The notes under the pieces were generated by a model that worked only from the letters and a program-made list of their open reading frames with translations, had not been told where the DNA came from and did no database searches. Below, one piece after another: positions 7,341-16,633 of a DNA stretch of 63,536 bases. How positions within the stretch are numbered: position 1 is the stretch's first letter; each line of letters begins with the position of its first letter. A program made the position numbers and the translations under genes. The stretch comes from CALVUJ01 sp045128835 (lineage in GTDB: Bacteria; Bacillota_I; Bacilli_A; RFN20; DUOF01), in assembly GCA_045128835.1 (NCBI GenBank), contig JBGVRX010000006.1, positions 1 to 63,536 on the forward strand, given 5' to 3'.

Positions 7341-8567
7341 TTTTTGTTTTGAATTTTCTTTTACTAAAATCATAAATGTTAGGGCTACTAGTAAGAATAG
7401 TGATGAATAAGGGAACATCATTCGTCTTCCTATTAAGTCCATAACACCACCGATAATAAGAGGAGTTATTGTTTGAGCAAGTTGCGCTGCTGTATAGTAG
7501 AATCCGGTGAATTTACCGCCGTTACTACCGTTAGCATATTCAACAACCATAGGATAAGAGTTTGAGTTGATTGCGGCCCAACCAAAACCTGCTAGAATGA
7601 ATAAAATTACAAATCCAATTAAGTTCCAACTGCTTAAGAATGAAGCAATAAAGAATGGTAAGAAAATGCTTATTACTCCAATAATGATTGTTTTCTTTCT
7701 CCCTATTTTTTGAGCCATAATTCCTCCAGGTAAGTAAGAAGCAATTGATGCTGCTGTAAATATTAATAAAGCAATAGCGCCTGTTGTTTTATTGCCAGGG
7801 TTATTATCGAAGAAGATATCCCAAGCATAAGTTCCCCAGAATGTTTCAACAGCATTAACAGCAAAGTACCAGAAGAATACAGCACATAAAACAAATATTA
7901 AATTTCTTTTTTGTTCTTTTGAAAGTGGCTCTAGGTTATTAATCTCTTCTTTTATTTCTTCGTCATTTTCCATTTCTGCAAGAATTTTAGTTTCTTTAAT
8001 TGTTACTAATAAAATAACTAAAGCAGCAACCATTAGTAAACTAGTAACAATGAATGGAATAAGTGGATATTTGTTTCCGAATAATAGTGCAGTACCATAA
8101 GCAAATATTCCTCCAACACCGCCCATTAGGTTAATTATACCATTGGCTTTAGAACGATATTTTTTTGGAGTTAAGTCTGGCATTAATGCTACCGCAGGAG
8201 CTCTATATATATTCATGAAGAATAAAATAAGTCCCATAGTGATTAATAGACCTATAAGATTACCTGCAATTCCAAATGCTGCGACAAATGGGAAAGCTAA
8301 TGCGGCAAGGATTGTTCCTACTAGAATATAAGGCATTCTTTTGCCTAGTTTAGTTTTTGTTTTATCCGATAGTGTTCCAAATGCTGGAAGCATTACAAGA
8401 GCAAAGATATTGTCTCCAGCCATGATTAGGCCTTTATAAGTGTCATTAATTCCTAGGTCTTCTAAGAATAGTGGGCACATGTAGTTGTACACTTGCCATA
8501 AAAGCATTATTGTAAAAAATGCACAACCGATAAAGAATGTTCTTTTATAATTTAATTTAGTTTCCAT
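7338..8567 (-). CDS. MFS/GPH-type sugar:cation symporter-like transporter
   Basis: A 409-aa integral membrane protein with about twelve hydrophobic segments. After the second segment comes AFGTLSDKTKTKLGKRMPYI (about residues 58-77), the GxLSDxxxxxxGRRxPY signature of the GPH and SLC45-like sucrose transporter branch, so a sugar or glycoside is the likely substrate. A charged loop (about 198-218) splits the two six-helix halves. The ATG has GAGGTG upstream, and TAATAT lies 8 nt before that SD. It ends in its own terminator. It is divergent from nifJ with 214 bp between. Exact substrate unknown. Confidence 0.85.
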   Translation of the reverse strand: METKLNYKRTFFIGCAFFTIMLLWQVYNYMCPLFLEDLGINDTYKGLIMAGDNIFALVMLPAFGTLSDKTKTKLGKRMPYILVGTILAALAFPFVAAFGIAGNLIGLLITMGLILFFMNIYRAPAVALMPDLTPKKYRSKANGIINLMGGVGGIFAYGTALLFGNKYPLIPFIVTSLLMVAALVILLVTIKETKILAEMENDEEIKEEINNLEPLSKEQKRNLIFVLCAVFFWYFAVNAVETFWGTYAWDIFFDNNPGNKTTGAIALLIFTAASIASYLPGGIMAQKIGRKKTIIIGVISIFLPFFIASFLSSWNLIGFVILFILAGFGWAAINSNSYPMVVEYANGSNGGKFTGFYYTAAQLAQTITPLIIGGVMDLIGRRMMFPYSSLFLLVALTFMILVKENSKQK

Positions 8568-8693
8568 AACTACACCTCACAATTTAATATTAGCAAAAAA
8601 AATAAAAGTTTATATGAATTAAGATTTATTTTTAAAATATATTTGTAATTTTTAAGAATACAATAAAAGAATTTAGATAAATTGCTGCTTTTA

Positions 8694-8732
8694 TTGTTTA
8701 GCAAAATCAAATAATTTATAATTTTATTATAA
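8694..8732 (+). promoter_or_regulatory. Promoter of nifJ with an overlapping dyad
   Basis: -35 TTGTTT (8694-8699), 17-nt spacer, -10 TATAAT (8717-8722). The -10 lies inside an inverted repeat TTATAA-N5-TTATAA (8716-8732), which might be an operator or may reflect only AT richness. The leader is about 50 nt, with SD GAGGAAGAGG before ATG 8782. The rest of the 8568-8781 gap shows nothing I can name. Confidence 0.55.
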
Positions 8733-8781
8733 AAGTGTAGTTTGATATAAAAAATAAAATAAGAAAAGAGGAAGAGGAAGA

Positions 8782-11700
8782 ATGGAAAAGAAAAAAATTA
8801 TCGCATCATTAGATGGAAATGAAGCTGCGGCATATGGTTCTTATGCTTTTAGTGAAGTTGCAGCAATTTATCCAATTACACCAAGTTCAACAATGGCAGA
8901 GCATGTTGATGCATGGGCAAGTAAAGGGAAAGAAAATGTATTTAGAAACATTGTTAAGGTTGTAGAAATGCAATCAGAGGCTGGAGCAAGTGGAGCAATC
9001 CATGGTGCTTTACAAGCAGGAGCATTAGCAACAACTTATACAGCATCACAAGGATTATTATTAATGATTCCTAACTTATATAAAATGGTTGGTGAATTCT
9101 TACCAGGAGTTTTACACGTATCAGCAAGAGCAATTGCAGGACGTGCTTTATCAATCTTTGGAGATCACCAAGATATATATGCAACAAGACAAACTGGAGT
9201 TGCAATGCTTTGTTCTCACTCAGTACAAGAATCAGCAGATTTAGCTCCTGTAGCACACTTAAGTGCAATTAAATCTAGAGCACCTTTTATTCACTTCTTT
9301 GATGGCTTTAGAACAAGTCATGAAATTCAAAAAGTTGAATTACAAGATTATGATGTTTTAAGAGAATTAGTTGATAGAAAAGCAGTTGAGGATTTTAGAA
9401 AGAACGCTTTAAATCCACATACTAATCCTATCGCTAGAGGTGGAGCAGAAAATGATGACATTTATTTCCAAGGAAGAGAAGCTCAAAATAAACACTTTGA
9501 CGATATCGTAGAAACTACAGCTTATTACTTAAAGAAAATTTCAGAAATAACGGGAAGAGAATACGCTCCATTTACATATTATGGTGCTAAAGATGCAACT
9601 AAAGTAATTGTTGCAATGGGTTCTGTTACTGAGACTATTAAAGAAACAATTGATAAATTAACTAAAGAAGGCGAAAAAGTTGGATTAGTTAAAGTTCACT
9701 TATATAGACCATTCTCATGTAAATATTTATTAAAAGTATTACCAAAGACAGTTAAAAAGATTGCTGTTTTAGATAGAACTAAAGAAAGCGGAGCAACAGG
9801 AGAACCTTTATATTTAGATGTTGTAGCAGCATTGGCTCAAAGCAATGTTAAAGTTGATGCAATTGTTGGTGGAAGATATGGTTTATCTAGTAAAGATACT
9901 CAACCTAATCAAATCAAAGCCGTTTACGACAATTTAGATAAAGAAAACCCATTAAACAGTTTCACAATTGGTATTAATGATGATGTTACAAAATTATCTT
10001 TAAAAGTAGATGAAAAATTCCATATTGATGGAGATTATACTTCTTGTTTATTCTATGGTTTAGGTAGTGATGGTACAGTAAGTGCTAATAAGAACTCAAT
10101 CAAAATCATTGGTGATAATACAAATAAATATATTCAAGCATATTTTGCTTACGATTCTAAAAAATCAGGTGGAACAACTAGATCACACTTAAGATTTGGA
10201 GATTCACCAATTCGTTCTACTTATTATGTTAAAAATGCTGATTTCATTTCATGTTCAATGGATTCATATATTGTTAAATATGATATGTTGTCTAACTTAA
10301 AAGAGGGCGGAACTTTCTTATTAAATACAGAATTTACTAAAGCAGAGTTATTAAAACATTTACCAAATAAATTCAAAAAACAATTAGCATTAAAGAAAGC
10401 AAAATTCTACATCATTGATGCTAGTGAAATTGCTAAGAGTGTAGGAATGGGAAGAAGAACTAATACAATTCTACAAAGTGCATTCTTTAAATTAAATCCT
10501 CAATTACTAGACTATAAGAAAGCTAAAGAATTAATGAAAGAAATGGCTAAGAAATCTTATAGTAAAAAAGGTGAAGATGTTGTAAAAGCAAACTACATGG
10601 CGATTGATAAAGGTGACCAATTAGTTGAAATCGAAGTTGATCCAAGTTGGGCTAAACTTGTAAGTAGAGATACAAGAAAATTAACTGGTGATGATTACTT
10701 TGACAAATTTGTTTATCCTATTACTCATCTTGATGGATATGATTTACCAGTATCTGCATTTACTACTGAAACTTTAATTGATGGTTCAATGGAAAGTAAT
10801 GTAGCATTTAAAGAAAAAAGAAATATTGCTGAGGAAGTTCCTGTATGGCACAGTGACAAATGTATTCAATGTAACAAGTGTGCATTTGTTTGTCCACATG
10901 CAACTATTAGAACATTTGTATTAAATGATGAAGAAGTTGCAAACGCTCCAAGTGTTGTAAGAAAAGATGTATTAGATGCAATGGGTGGTCCTGCTGTTAA
11001 GGGATTAAAATATAGAGTACAAGTATCTCCATTAAACTGTGTTGGTTGTGGATTGTGTGTTAAAGAATGTCCTGGAATGAAGGGCGAAAAAGCGTTAACT
11101 ATGGAATCTGTAAAAGATCAAGTTAAGGAAGAAGAAGGAGCAGATTATTTATATAATGGTGACTTCTATAAGAAAGGCTTATTCCCTGAAAATACAGTAA
11201 AAGGTGCTGGATTATTGAAACCTTATTTTGAAGTAAGTGGTGCTTGTGCCGGATGTGGAGAAACTCCTTACTATAGACTTATTTCTCAATTGTTTGGAGA
11301 AGATATGATTATTGCAAATGCCACAGGATGTTCTTCAATTTATAGTGGTTCAACTCCTTCAACTCCATTTGTTAAAGATAATAAAGGTGAAGGACCTGCT
11401 TGGGCAAACTCACTATTTGAAGATAATGCAGAATATGGTTTTGGTATGAGAGTAGCATCTAGTTACAAACAATATCAAATAGTTAATATAATTAACAAAA
11501 ACTTACCTTATTTAGAGAAACCTTTACAAGATGTATTAAAAGATTATCTTGCTAATTTAGGAAACAGAGCAAAAGAAAGAGAGTTAGCTTCTAAAATTGT
11601 TGAAATGGTTAAGAAAACTCCAAACGCATATGTTAAAGAGTTGTTAGAATTCGAAAGAGATTTAGTAAGTAAATCTCAATGGATTGTTGGTGGAGATGGA

Positions 11701-12321
11701 TGGGCATATGATATCGGTTATGGTGGATTAGATCACGTTTTAGCTAACAATGAAAATGTTAATATTTTAGTTTTAGATACAGAAGTTTATTCTAATACTG
11801 GTGGACAATCATCTAAATCAAGTCAAACTGGTTCAATTGCTAAGTTTACTGCAGCTGGTAAGAAAACAGCTAAAAAAGATTTAGCAGCAATTGCAATGGC
11901 TTATGGTCATGTTTACGTTGCTCAAATTAATATGGGAGCTAATAACATGCAAGCTATTAAAGCGTTAAAAGAAGCTGAAAGTTATGATGGCCCATCATTA
12001 ATCATTGCTTATTCTCCTTGTATTGAACATGGAATTAAAGGCGGATTAATGAATCATCAAGAAACACAAAAGGCTGCAACTGAAAGTGGTTACTTCAACT
12101 TGTTCAGATACGACCCTCGTTTAGAAGAACAAGGAAAGAATCCACTACAATTAGACTTTAAAGAACCTAATTTTGATAAGTTTAAAGATTTCTTGTTGAA
12201 CGAAACAAGATATAATAGATTGCCATTTGCAAATCCAGAAGAAGCAGAAGCATTATTAGAAGCATCTAAGAAGTTTGCTATGAAGAGATTTGAAAGATTA
12301 AAAAAGATGGGTGAAGAGTAG
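8782..12321 (+). CDS. nifJ: Pyruvate:ferredoxin (flavodoxin) oxidoreductase
   Basis: A single-chain 1179-aa enzyme of the usual length that oxidises pyruvate with CoA to acetyl-CoA and CO2, reducing ferredoxin; central to anaerobic metabolism. Domain order: pyruvate-binding N-terminal domain (IYPITPSSTMAEH near 30-42), CoA/gamma region, two 4Fe-4S clusters (CIQCNKCAFVCPHA near 694; CVGCGLCVKECPG near 753), then the thiamine-pyrophosphate domain with the third cluster's CAGCGETPY near 822 and GDGWAYDIGYGG near 971. The codon choice is cleaner than in neighbours, as expected for a highly expressed gene. The stop TAG shares its G with the GTG start of the pyrophosphatase gene. Confidence 0.97.
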   Translation: MEKKKIIASLDGNEAAAYGSYAFSEVAAIYPITPSSTMAEHVDAWASKGKENVFRNIVKVVEMQSEAGASGAIHGALQAGALATTYTASQGLLLMIPNLYKMVGEFLPGVLHVSARAIAGRALSIFGDHQDIYATRQTGVAMLCSHSVQESADLAPVAHLSAIKSRAPFIHFFDGFRTSHEIQKVELQDYDVLRELVDRKAVEDFRKNALNPHTNPIARGGAENDDIYFQGREAQNKHFDDIVETTAYYLKKISEITGREYAPFTYYGAKDATKVIVAMGSVTETIKETIDKLTKEGEKVGLVKVHLYRPFSCKYLLKVLPKTVKKIAVLDRTKESGATGEPLYLDVVAALAQSNVKVDAIVGGRYGLSSKDTQPNQIKAVYDNLDKENPLNSFTIGINDDVTKLSLKVDEKFHIDGDYTSCLFYGLGSDGTVSANKNSIKIIGDNTNKYIQAYFAYDSKKSGGTTRSHLRFGDSPIRSTYYVKNADFISCSMDSYIVKYDMLSNLKEGGTFLLNTEFTKAELLKHLPNKFKKQLALKKAKFYIIDASEIAKSVGMGRRTNTILQSAFFKLNPQLLDYKKAKELMKEMAKKSYSKKGEDVVKANYMAIDKGDQLVEIEVDPSWAKLVSRDTRKLTGDDYFDKFVYPITHLDGYDLPVSAFTTETLIDGSMESNVAFKEKRNIAEEVPVWHSDKCIQCNKCAFVCPHATIRTFVLNDEEVANAPSVVRKDVLDAMGGPAVKGLKYRVQVSPLNCVGCGLCVKECPGMKGEKALTMESVKDQVKEEEGADYLYNGDFYKKGLFPENTVKGAGLLKPYFEVSGACAGCGETPYYRLISQLFGEDMIIANATGCSSIYSGSTPSTPFVKDNKGEGPAWANSLFEDNAEYGFGMRVASSYKQYQIVNIINKNLPYLEKPLQDVLKDYLANLGNRAKERELASKIVEMVKKTPNAYVKELLEFERDLVSKSQWIVGGDGWAYDIGYGGLDHVLANNENVNILVLDTEVYSNTGGQSSKSSQTGSIAKFTAAGKKTAKKDLAAIAMAYGHVYVAQINMGANNMQAIKALKEAESYDGPSLIIAYSPCIEHGIKGGLMNHQETQKAATESGYFNLFRYDPRLEEQGKNPLQLDFKEPNFDKFKDFLLNETRYNRLPFANPEEAEALLEASKKFAMKRFERLKKMGEE

Positions 12322-12848
12322 TGAATATTTGGCATGACTTAGATAGTAATAGAGTTAATAAAGATAGTTTTATTGCTTGTATAGAAATATCTAAGGGTAG
12401 TAAGAAAAAATATGAATTAGATAAAGAAACAGGATTAATAATTTTAGACAGAATTTTATATACTTCTACGCATTATCCTGCGAACTATGGTTTTATTCCA
12501 AAAACTTATTCAGGTGACAACGATCCTCTTGATGTATTAGTTTTATGTCAAGAGGTTCTTGAACCTATGTCTCTTGTTAAATGTAGACCAATTGGTGTAG
12601 TTTTAATGATTGATGGTGGAGAAGTTGATGAGAAAATTATTGCGGTAGTTGAACACGATCCTGTTATGAATGTTTATAAAGATATTAAAGATTTGCCTAA
12701 ACATATGCTTGAAGAAATGCAACATTTCTTTAGAGTATACAAGCAACTAGAAGGAAAATCTACATATATTGAAAAAGTAGAAAATGTTGCGGTTGCCAAG
12801 CAAATAATTGAAGAATCAATAGAAAACTATAAAGTTAAATTCAATTAA
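12321..12848 (+). CDS. ppa: Inorganic pyrophosphatase, family I
   Basis: A soluble 175-aa enzyme hydrolysing pyrophosphate. The family I signature is present: ISKGSKKKYELDKETG (about 24-39), YPANYGFIPKTYSGDNDPLD (about 53-72) with the metal-binding Asp cluster GDNDPLDVLVL, then EVDEKIIAV and KDLPKHML further on. It starts with GTG at 12321, which overlaps the nifJ stop (TAGTG). The purine-rich SD (GGGTGAAGAG) lies inside nifJ, so expression is coupled to nifJ, an energy-metabolism pairing. Family I suggests it is soluble rather than a Mn-type family II enzyme. Confidence 0.95.
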   Translation: MNIWHDLDSNRVNKDSFIACIEISKGSKKKYELDKETGLIILDRILYTSTHYPANYGFIPKTYSGDNDPLDVLVLCQEVLEPMSLVKCRPIGVVLMIDGGEVDEKIIAVVEHDPVMNVYKDIKDLPKHMLEEMQHFFRVYKQLEGKSTYIEKVENVAVAKQIIEESIENYKVKFN

Positions 12849-12859
12849 GGAGATTATGT

Positions 12860-13495
12860 ATGGAAAAGCAAAACAATATGTTATTTGACGTAAATGAAGT
12901 GGATCTAAAAACACTAAAGAACAATCCGAAAAAGTTCTGGAACGATGTCCAAGTAATAGGGTATGAATGTTTTGCAAATTGTAAAGATTTAAAAGAAGTT
13001 GAACTCCCAAAAGATGTTTGGAACATTGGGAGTTCTGCTTTTAAAAATTGTGAAAATTTAGAGATTTTAAAAATAAATTCTAATTTTATTAGTGTTGCAA
13101 GTGATGCTTTTTCAGGATGTACTAGGTTATCTAAAATAATTTTTTTAGGGCCAGTTGAACGCGTTGATTTTAAAATTGAAAACTTTGGAAATCTTAAATA
13201 TTTTGCTATTAATTCAGATGGCCATGTTGTTTTGTGCTCGGATTTTGTATTAGGTGAATATGACGAAATAATCACTCTTGAAGAATTACGCAGTAAGTTG
13301 TTTGAAGAAACTTATGAAAGTTCTAGTGAGTCGGAGTCTTCTAAAGATTTGTGGAGAACTTTTTTGTGGTCTCTTTTCGGGGTGAAGTACGGACCATATG
13401 GTGATGTGAATTCAAATTACAATAGTGAATTATATATTCCTGTTGTTTCTTTTGTTAAAAGACTTAAGGAATTTATCGAACAAATAAAAAAATAA
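12860..13495 (+). CDS. Small LRR_5-type repeat protein, unknown function
   Basis: 211 aa. Residues about 28-105 contain three BspA-type repeats (IGYECFANCKDL, IGSSAFKNCENL, VASDAFSGCTRL) like those of the larger protein at 1791-4073. The rest is acidic and Ser-rich (SSSESESSKD near 153) with no family I recognise. There is no signal peptide. AAGGAG lies 7 nt before ATG. It sits 11 nt after ppa and 18 nt before the HAD gene, so it is probably in their operon. The repeats suggest protein binding; nothing indicates a catalytic role. Confidence 0.7.
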   Translation: MEKQNNMLFDVNEVDLKTLKNNPKKFWNDVQVIGYECFANCKDLKEVELPKDVWNIGSSAFKNCENLEILKINSNFISVASDAFSGCTRLSKIIFLGPVERVDFKIENFGNLKYFAINSDGHVVLCSDFVLGEYDEIITLEELRSKLFEETYESSSESESSKDLWRTFLWSLFGVKYGPYGDVNSNYNSELYIPVVSFVKRLKEFIEQIKK

Positions 13496-13513
13496 AAGTT
13501 AGGATGGTTGTTT

Positions 13514-14353
13514 ATGAGTATAAGAAAAAAAGTGGCTATTATGTATGATTTTGATGAAACTTTGGCTCCAGGAAATATGCAGGAGTATGCGTTTATTCCA
13601 AACTTGAAGATTAGTGCTAATGAGTTTTGGGAGATGACTGGAGAGTTCGCTAAAGAACATAATATGGATAACATTCTAGCTTATATGTATATGTCTATAA
13701 AACTTGTAAAAGAAAAGAAATTAAAGATAACTAAAGAAGAATTCTACAATCAAGGGAAAGTTATTTCTTTTTTTGAAGGTGTTGAAACTTGGTTTAAAAG
13801 AATAAATTCCTATGGAGCTTATTTGGATTTGGAAGTTGAACATTATGTTATTTCTTGTGGATTAAAAGAGATTTTAGATGGCACAAAAATAGCAAAAGAA
13901 TTTAAAAGAATCTTTGCTTGTAGATTTGCTTATGATGATGAAACGAATGAGCCTATTTGGGCTGCTCAATCAATAAACTATACGACTAAAACACAATATA
14001 TTTATCGTGTTAGAAAAAATAAACTTGATAAACTATATGACCCATATGAACTTAATGAATATGTTGGAGACAAATCGAGTTTATTACCTTATTCAAACAT
14101 GATTTATATTGGTGATGGAGAAACAGATGTACCTTGTATGAAGATGGTTAAAACTTATGGAGGCCACTCTGTTTGTGTATATAATCCTAATTCTGAAAAG
14201 AAAAAGAAGATTGCCGATAAATTGTATAGAGATGGCAGGGTTAATTTTATTGCTCCTGCTGATTATAAAGAAGATTCTAGAATTGAGCGAATAATAAAGG
14301 ATTTACTTAAGAAGATAGCTATTGATAACAAAATTGATAGCTATTCCAAATAG
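13514..14353 (+). CDS. HAD-superfamily phosphatase (phosphoserine-phosphatase-like)
   Basis: 279 aa. HAD motif I is DFDET (about 11-15) with nucleophile Asp and acid/base Asp. The cap follows. Motif II is VISCG (about 114-118, with its Ser/Cys). Motif IV is GDGETDVPCM near 202, which supplies the magnesium-binding acids. The arrangement resembles the PSP-like class I group, so it is probably a small-molecule phosphatase; substrate unknown. ATG 13514 is preferred over TTG 13508 because AGGATGG is well placed. Probably the last gene of the nifJ-ppa operon, since no terminator is seen before it and lysS has its own promoter. Confidence 0.85.
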   Translation: MSIRKKVAIMYDFDETLAPGNMQEYAFIPNLKISANEFWEMTGEFAKEHNMDNILAYMYMSIKLVKEKKLKITKEEFYNQGKVISFFEGVETWFKRINSYGAYLDLEVEHYVISCGLKEILDGTKIAKEFKRIFACRFAYDDETNEPIWAAQSINYTTKTQYIYRVRKNKLDKLYDPYELNEYVGDKSSLLPYSNMIYIGDGETDVPCMKMVKTYGGHSVCVYNPNSEKKKKIADKLYRDGRVNFIAPADYKEDSRIERIIKDLLKKIAIDNKIDSYSK

Positions 14354-14364
14354 TGAATTAATAA

Positions 14365-14393
14365 TTGATAAAAGAAAATAATTGTTATATAAT
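14365..14393 (+). promoter_or_regulatory. Promoter of lysS
   Basis: -35 TTGATA (14365-14370), 17-nt spacer, -10 TATAAT (14388-14393). The leader is short (about 20 nt), with AAGGAG before ATG 14420 and no T-box or other leader structure. Confidence 0.75.
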
Positions 14394-14419
14394 AACAAAG
14401 TCAAAAAGGAGTGTTATAA

Positions 14420-15907
14420 ATGGAAGAATTAAATTTAACAGAACAAGAGCAAGTAAGAAGAGAGAAACTTGCAAAATATATTGAAAAAGGCTTGGATCCA
14501 TTTGGTAAAAGATATGATAGAGATTCATGGAGTGCTGATTTAAAAGAAACTTATGGTGGTTATACTCATGAAGAAATGGAAGAAAAAGATGTTGTTGTAA
14601 GCATAGCAGGACGTATCATGACTTTAAGAGATATGGGTAAAGTTGCTTTTATGCATATTCAAGATAAAAAAGGACAAATGCAAGCTTATTTAAGAAAAGA
14701 TGTTTTAGGAGAAGAAACATGGGAAATCTTTAAGTTAGCAGACATTGGTGATATCGTAGGAATTAAAGGTAAATTAATGATTACTAAAACTGGTGAATTA
14801 AGTGTTAAAGCATTAGAGTACACTCACTTAACAAAAGCTTTAAGACCTTTACCAGAAAAGTTCCATGGTTTACAAGATAAAGAAGAAGCAAGACGTCGTA
14901 GATATGTAGACTTAATTATGAATGAAGAAAGCAAAAGAATTGCTTTCACAAGACCAAAAATAATCAGAGGAATCCAAAACTATTTAGATAATAAAGGCTT
15001 TGTTGAAGTTGAAACTCCAGTATTGAATCCAATTCTTGGAGGAGCAAGTGCTAGACCATTTGTTACACACCACAATGCATTAGATATGGATTTCTATTTA
15101 AGAATAGCAACAGAACTTCCTTTAAAGAGATTAATCGTTGGAGGAATGGAAAGCGTTTACGAAATTGGTAGATTGTTTAGAAATGAGGGTATGGATGCAA
15201 CTCATAACCCAGAATTTACTACAGTTGAAATTTACCAAGCTTATGGGGATTTAAGCGATATGATGGAATTGGCAGAAGGTATGTTTAGTGAATTATCTAT
15301 GAAAGTTCAAGGAACTACAGAAATTACATACCAAGGTAAAGAAATCAGTTTAAAGGCTCCTTTCAAGAGAATTACAATGGTAGATTCTATTAAAGAAATT
15401 ACAGGTATTGATTTTAATGAAGTTAAAACAGATGCAGAAGCAGTTGAGTTAGCTAAAAAACATAACATTGAATTAGATAAGCACGAAGAAACTCTAGGAC
15501 ATGTAATTAACTTATTCTTTGAAGAATTTGTTGAATCAACATTAATTCAACCAACATTCATTTATAAATATCCAGTAGAGGTTTCTCCATTAACTAAGAG
15601 AAATCCAGAAGATCCTAGATTTACAGATCGTTTTGAATTATTTATAAATGGTAAAGAATTCGGTAATGCTTATACTGAGTTAAATGACCCAATTGATCAA
15701 AAAGAAAGATTCGTTAACCAATTAAAAGAAAAAGAATTGGGTAATGATGAAGCTAATGAAATGGATATTGATTTTGTTGAATCATTAGAATACGGTATGG
15801 CTCCAACTGGAGGTATCGGTATCGGTGTTGATAGACTTGTAATGTTACTTACAGGAACTGATACAATTCGTGATGTATTATTATTCCCACACATGAAAAA
15901 TAAATAG
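14420..15907 (+). CDS. lysS: Lysyl-tRNA synthetase, class II
   Basis: A 495-aa class IIb synthetase charging tRNA-Lys. The N-terminal OB-fold tRNA-binding domain covers about 50-160 (VVSIAGRIMTLRDMGKVAFMHI). Class II motif 2 is FRNEGMDATHNPEFT near 252-266 and motif 3 is GIGIGVDRLVMLLTG near 465. The length is standard. AAGGAG lies before ATG. It has its own promoter and ends at a strong terminator. A tRNA-Lys gene is about 10 kb upstream. Confidence 0.97.
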   Translation: MEELNLTEQEQVRREKLAKYIEKGLDPFGKRYDRDSWSADLKETYGGYTHEEMEEKDVVVSIAGRIMTLRDMGKVAFMHIQDKKGQMQAYLRKDVLGEETWEIFKLADIGDIVGIKGKLMITKTGELSVKALEYTHLTKALRPLPEKFHGLQDKEEARRRRYVDLIMNEESKRIAFTRPKIIRGIQNYLDNKGFVEVETPVLNPILGGASARPFVTHHNALDMDFYLRIATELPLKRLIVGGMESVYEIGRLFRNEGMDATHNPEFTTVEIYQAYGDLSDMMELAEGMFSELSMKVQGTTEITYQGKEISLKAPFKRITMVDSIKEITGIDFNEVKTDAEAVELAKKHNIELDKHEETLGHVINLFFEEFVESTLIQPTFIYKYPVEVSPLTKRNPEDPRFTDRFELFINGKEFGNAYTELNDPIDQKERFVNQLKEKELGNDEANEMDIDFVESLEYGMAPTGGIGIGVDRLVMLLTGTDTIRDVLLFPHMKNK

Positions 15908-15919
15908 TAAATAAAAACA

Positions 15920-15947
15920 AAACTCTCAACGTTGTTGAGGGTTTTTT
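15920..15947 (+). terminator. Terminator of lysS
   Basis: The stem AACTCTCAAC/GTTGAGGGTT (one G-T pair) with a 3-nt loop is followed by a T run. Confidence 0.9.
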
Positions 15948-16008
15948 ATTAAAAAATAATAGATAAAAGAAATAGGGTATTGTAAAATATAAACAAGAGG
16001 TGATTGAA

Positions 16009-16632
16009 ATGGGTTCTGTAAGTGAAAAATATTTGAAAAAAGGTAGTAAACTTTACGAAATTATGGAAAAGGAATTAGTAGATAGAATAAGCGATTTTGA
16101 AGATATAAAAGAATCTTTAGAGTATTTAGAAAGAGATTTAAAAGACATCGAAGAAAGTTCTAGAAATGCTGGTAAAATTGATGATTTTTCTAGAAAAATA
16201 AAAACATTTAAAGAGCACATTGAGATGCTTAATAGTCTTAGACAATACATAAAAATAAATCGTGTTAATTTTAATATTGCACTAGAAAAAGGTAATTTTT
16301 CTAAAAAGGATATGAGTATTGATGAATTACAAGAACTTCAAGATCAAAGCCAATATTTTATAAATGAATTAGCGGGTGCATTGGATGCATTGAAACCTAT
16401 TAAAAGAGATGTTGATTCTATAAAAGAAAGCGCCGAAAAACAACTTGGAAGAAGCATGGATGTTATGGAGTCTATTTATAGACATAGTGATGATTGTAAA
16501 ATTAGGATAGAACAAAATTCTTTGTCAATTACAAAAAATGCTGAAAAAGGAAATTTGCATGACATATTTATGGCAGATTCTTTAATGAAAGCAGATATTG
16601 AATTATTAAAAAAAGAGGGAAATAAAAGGTAA
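16009..16632 (+). CDS. Coiled-coil protein of unknown function
   Basis: 207 aa, almost wholly helical and charged with heptad-like spacing (LEYLERDLKDIEES; IKTFKEHIEMLNSLRQYIK), without membrane segments or cysteine motifs. Probably a cytoplasmic coiled-coil or helical-bundle protein; no family recognised. ATG 16009 is chosen because GAGGTGAT ends 4 nt before it; the in-frame GTG at 16000 lies within that SD. TAAAAT (15983-15988) is 8 nt before the SD. The stop is one base from the convergent RsuA-type gene, with no terminator. Confidence 0.7.
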   Translation: MGSVSEKYLKKGSKLYEIMEKELVDRISDFEDIKESLEYLERDLKDIEESSRNAGKIDDFSRKIKTFKEHIEMLNSLRQYIKINRVNFNIALEKGNFSKKDMSIDELQELQDQSQYFINELAGALDALKPIKRDVDSIKESAEKQLGRSMDVMESIYRHSDDCKIRIEQNSLSITKNAEKGNLHDIFMADSLMKADIELLKKEGNKR

Positions 16633-16633
16633 T

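Noticed and set aside
14354..14419. T-box leader for lysS
   Set aside because: Only about 20 nt lie between the predicted start and the SD.
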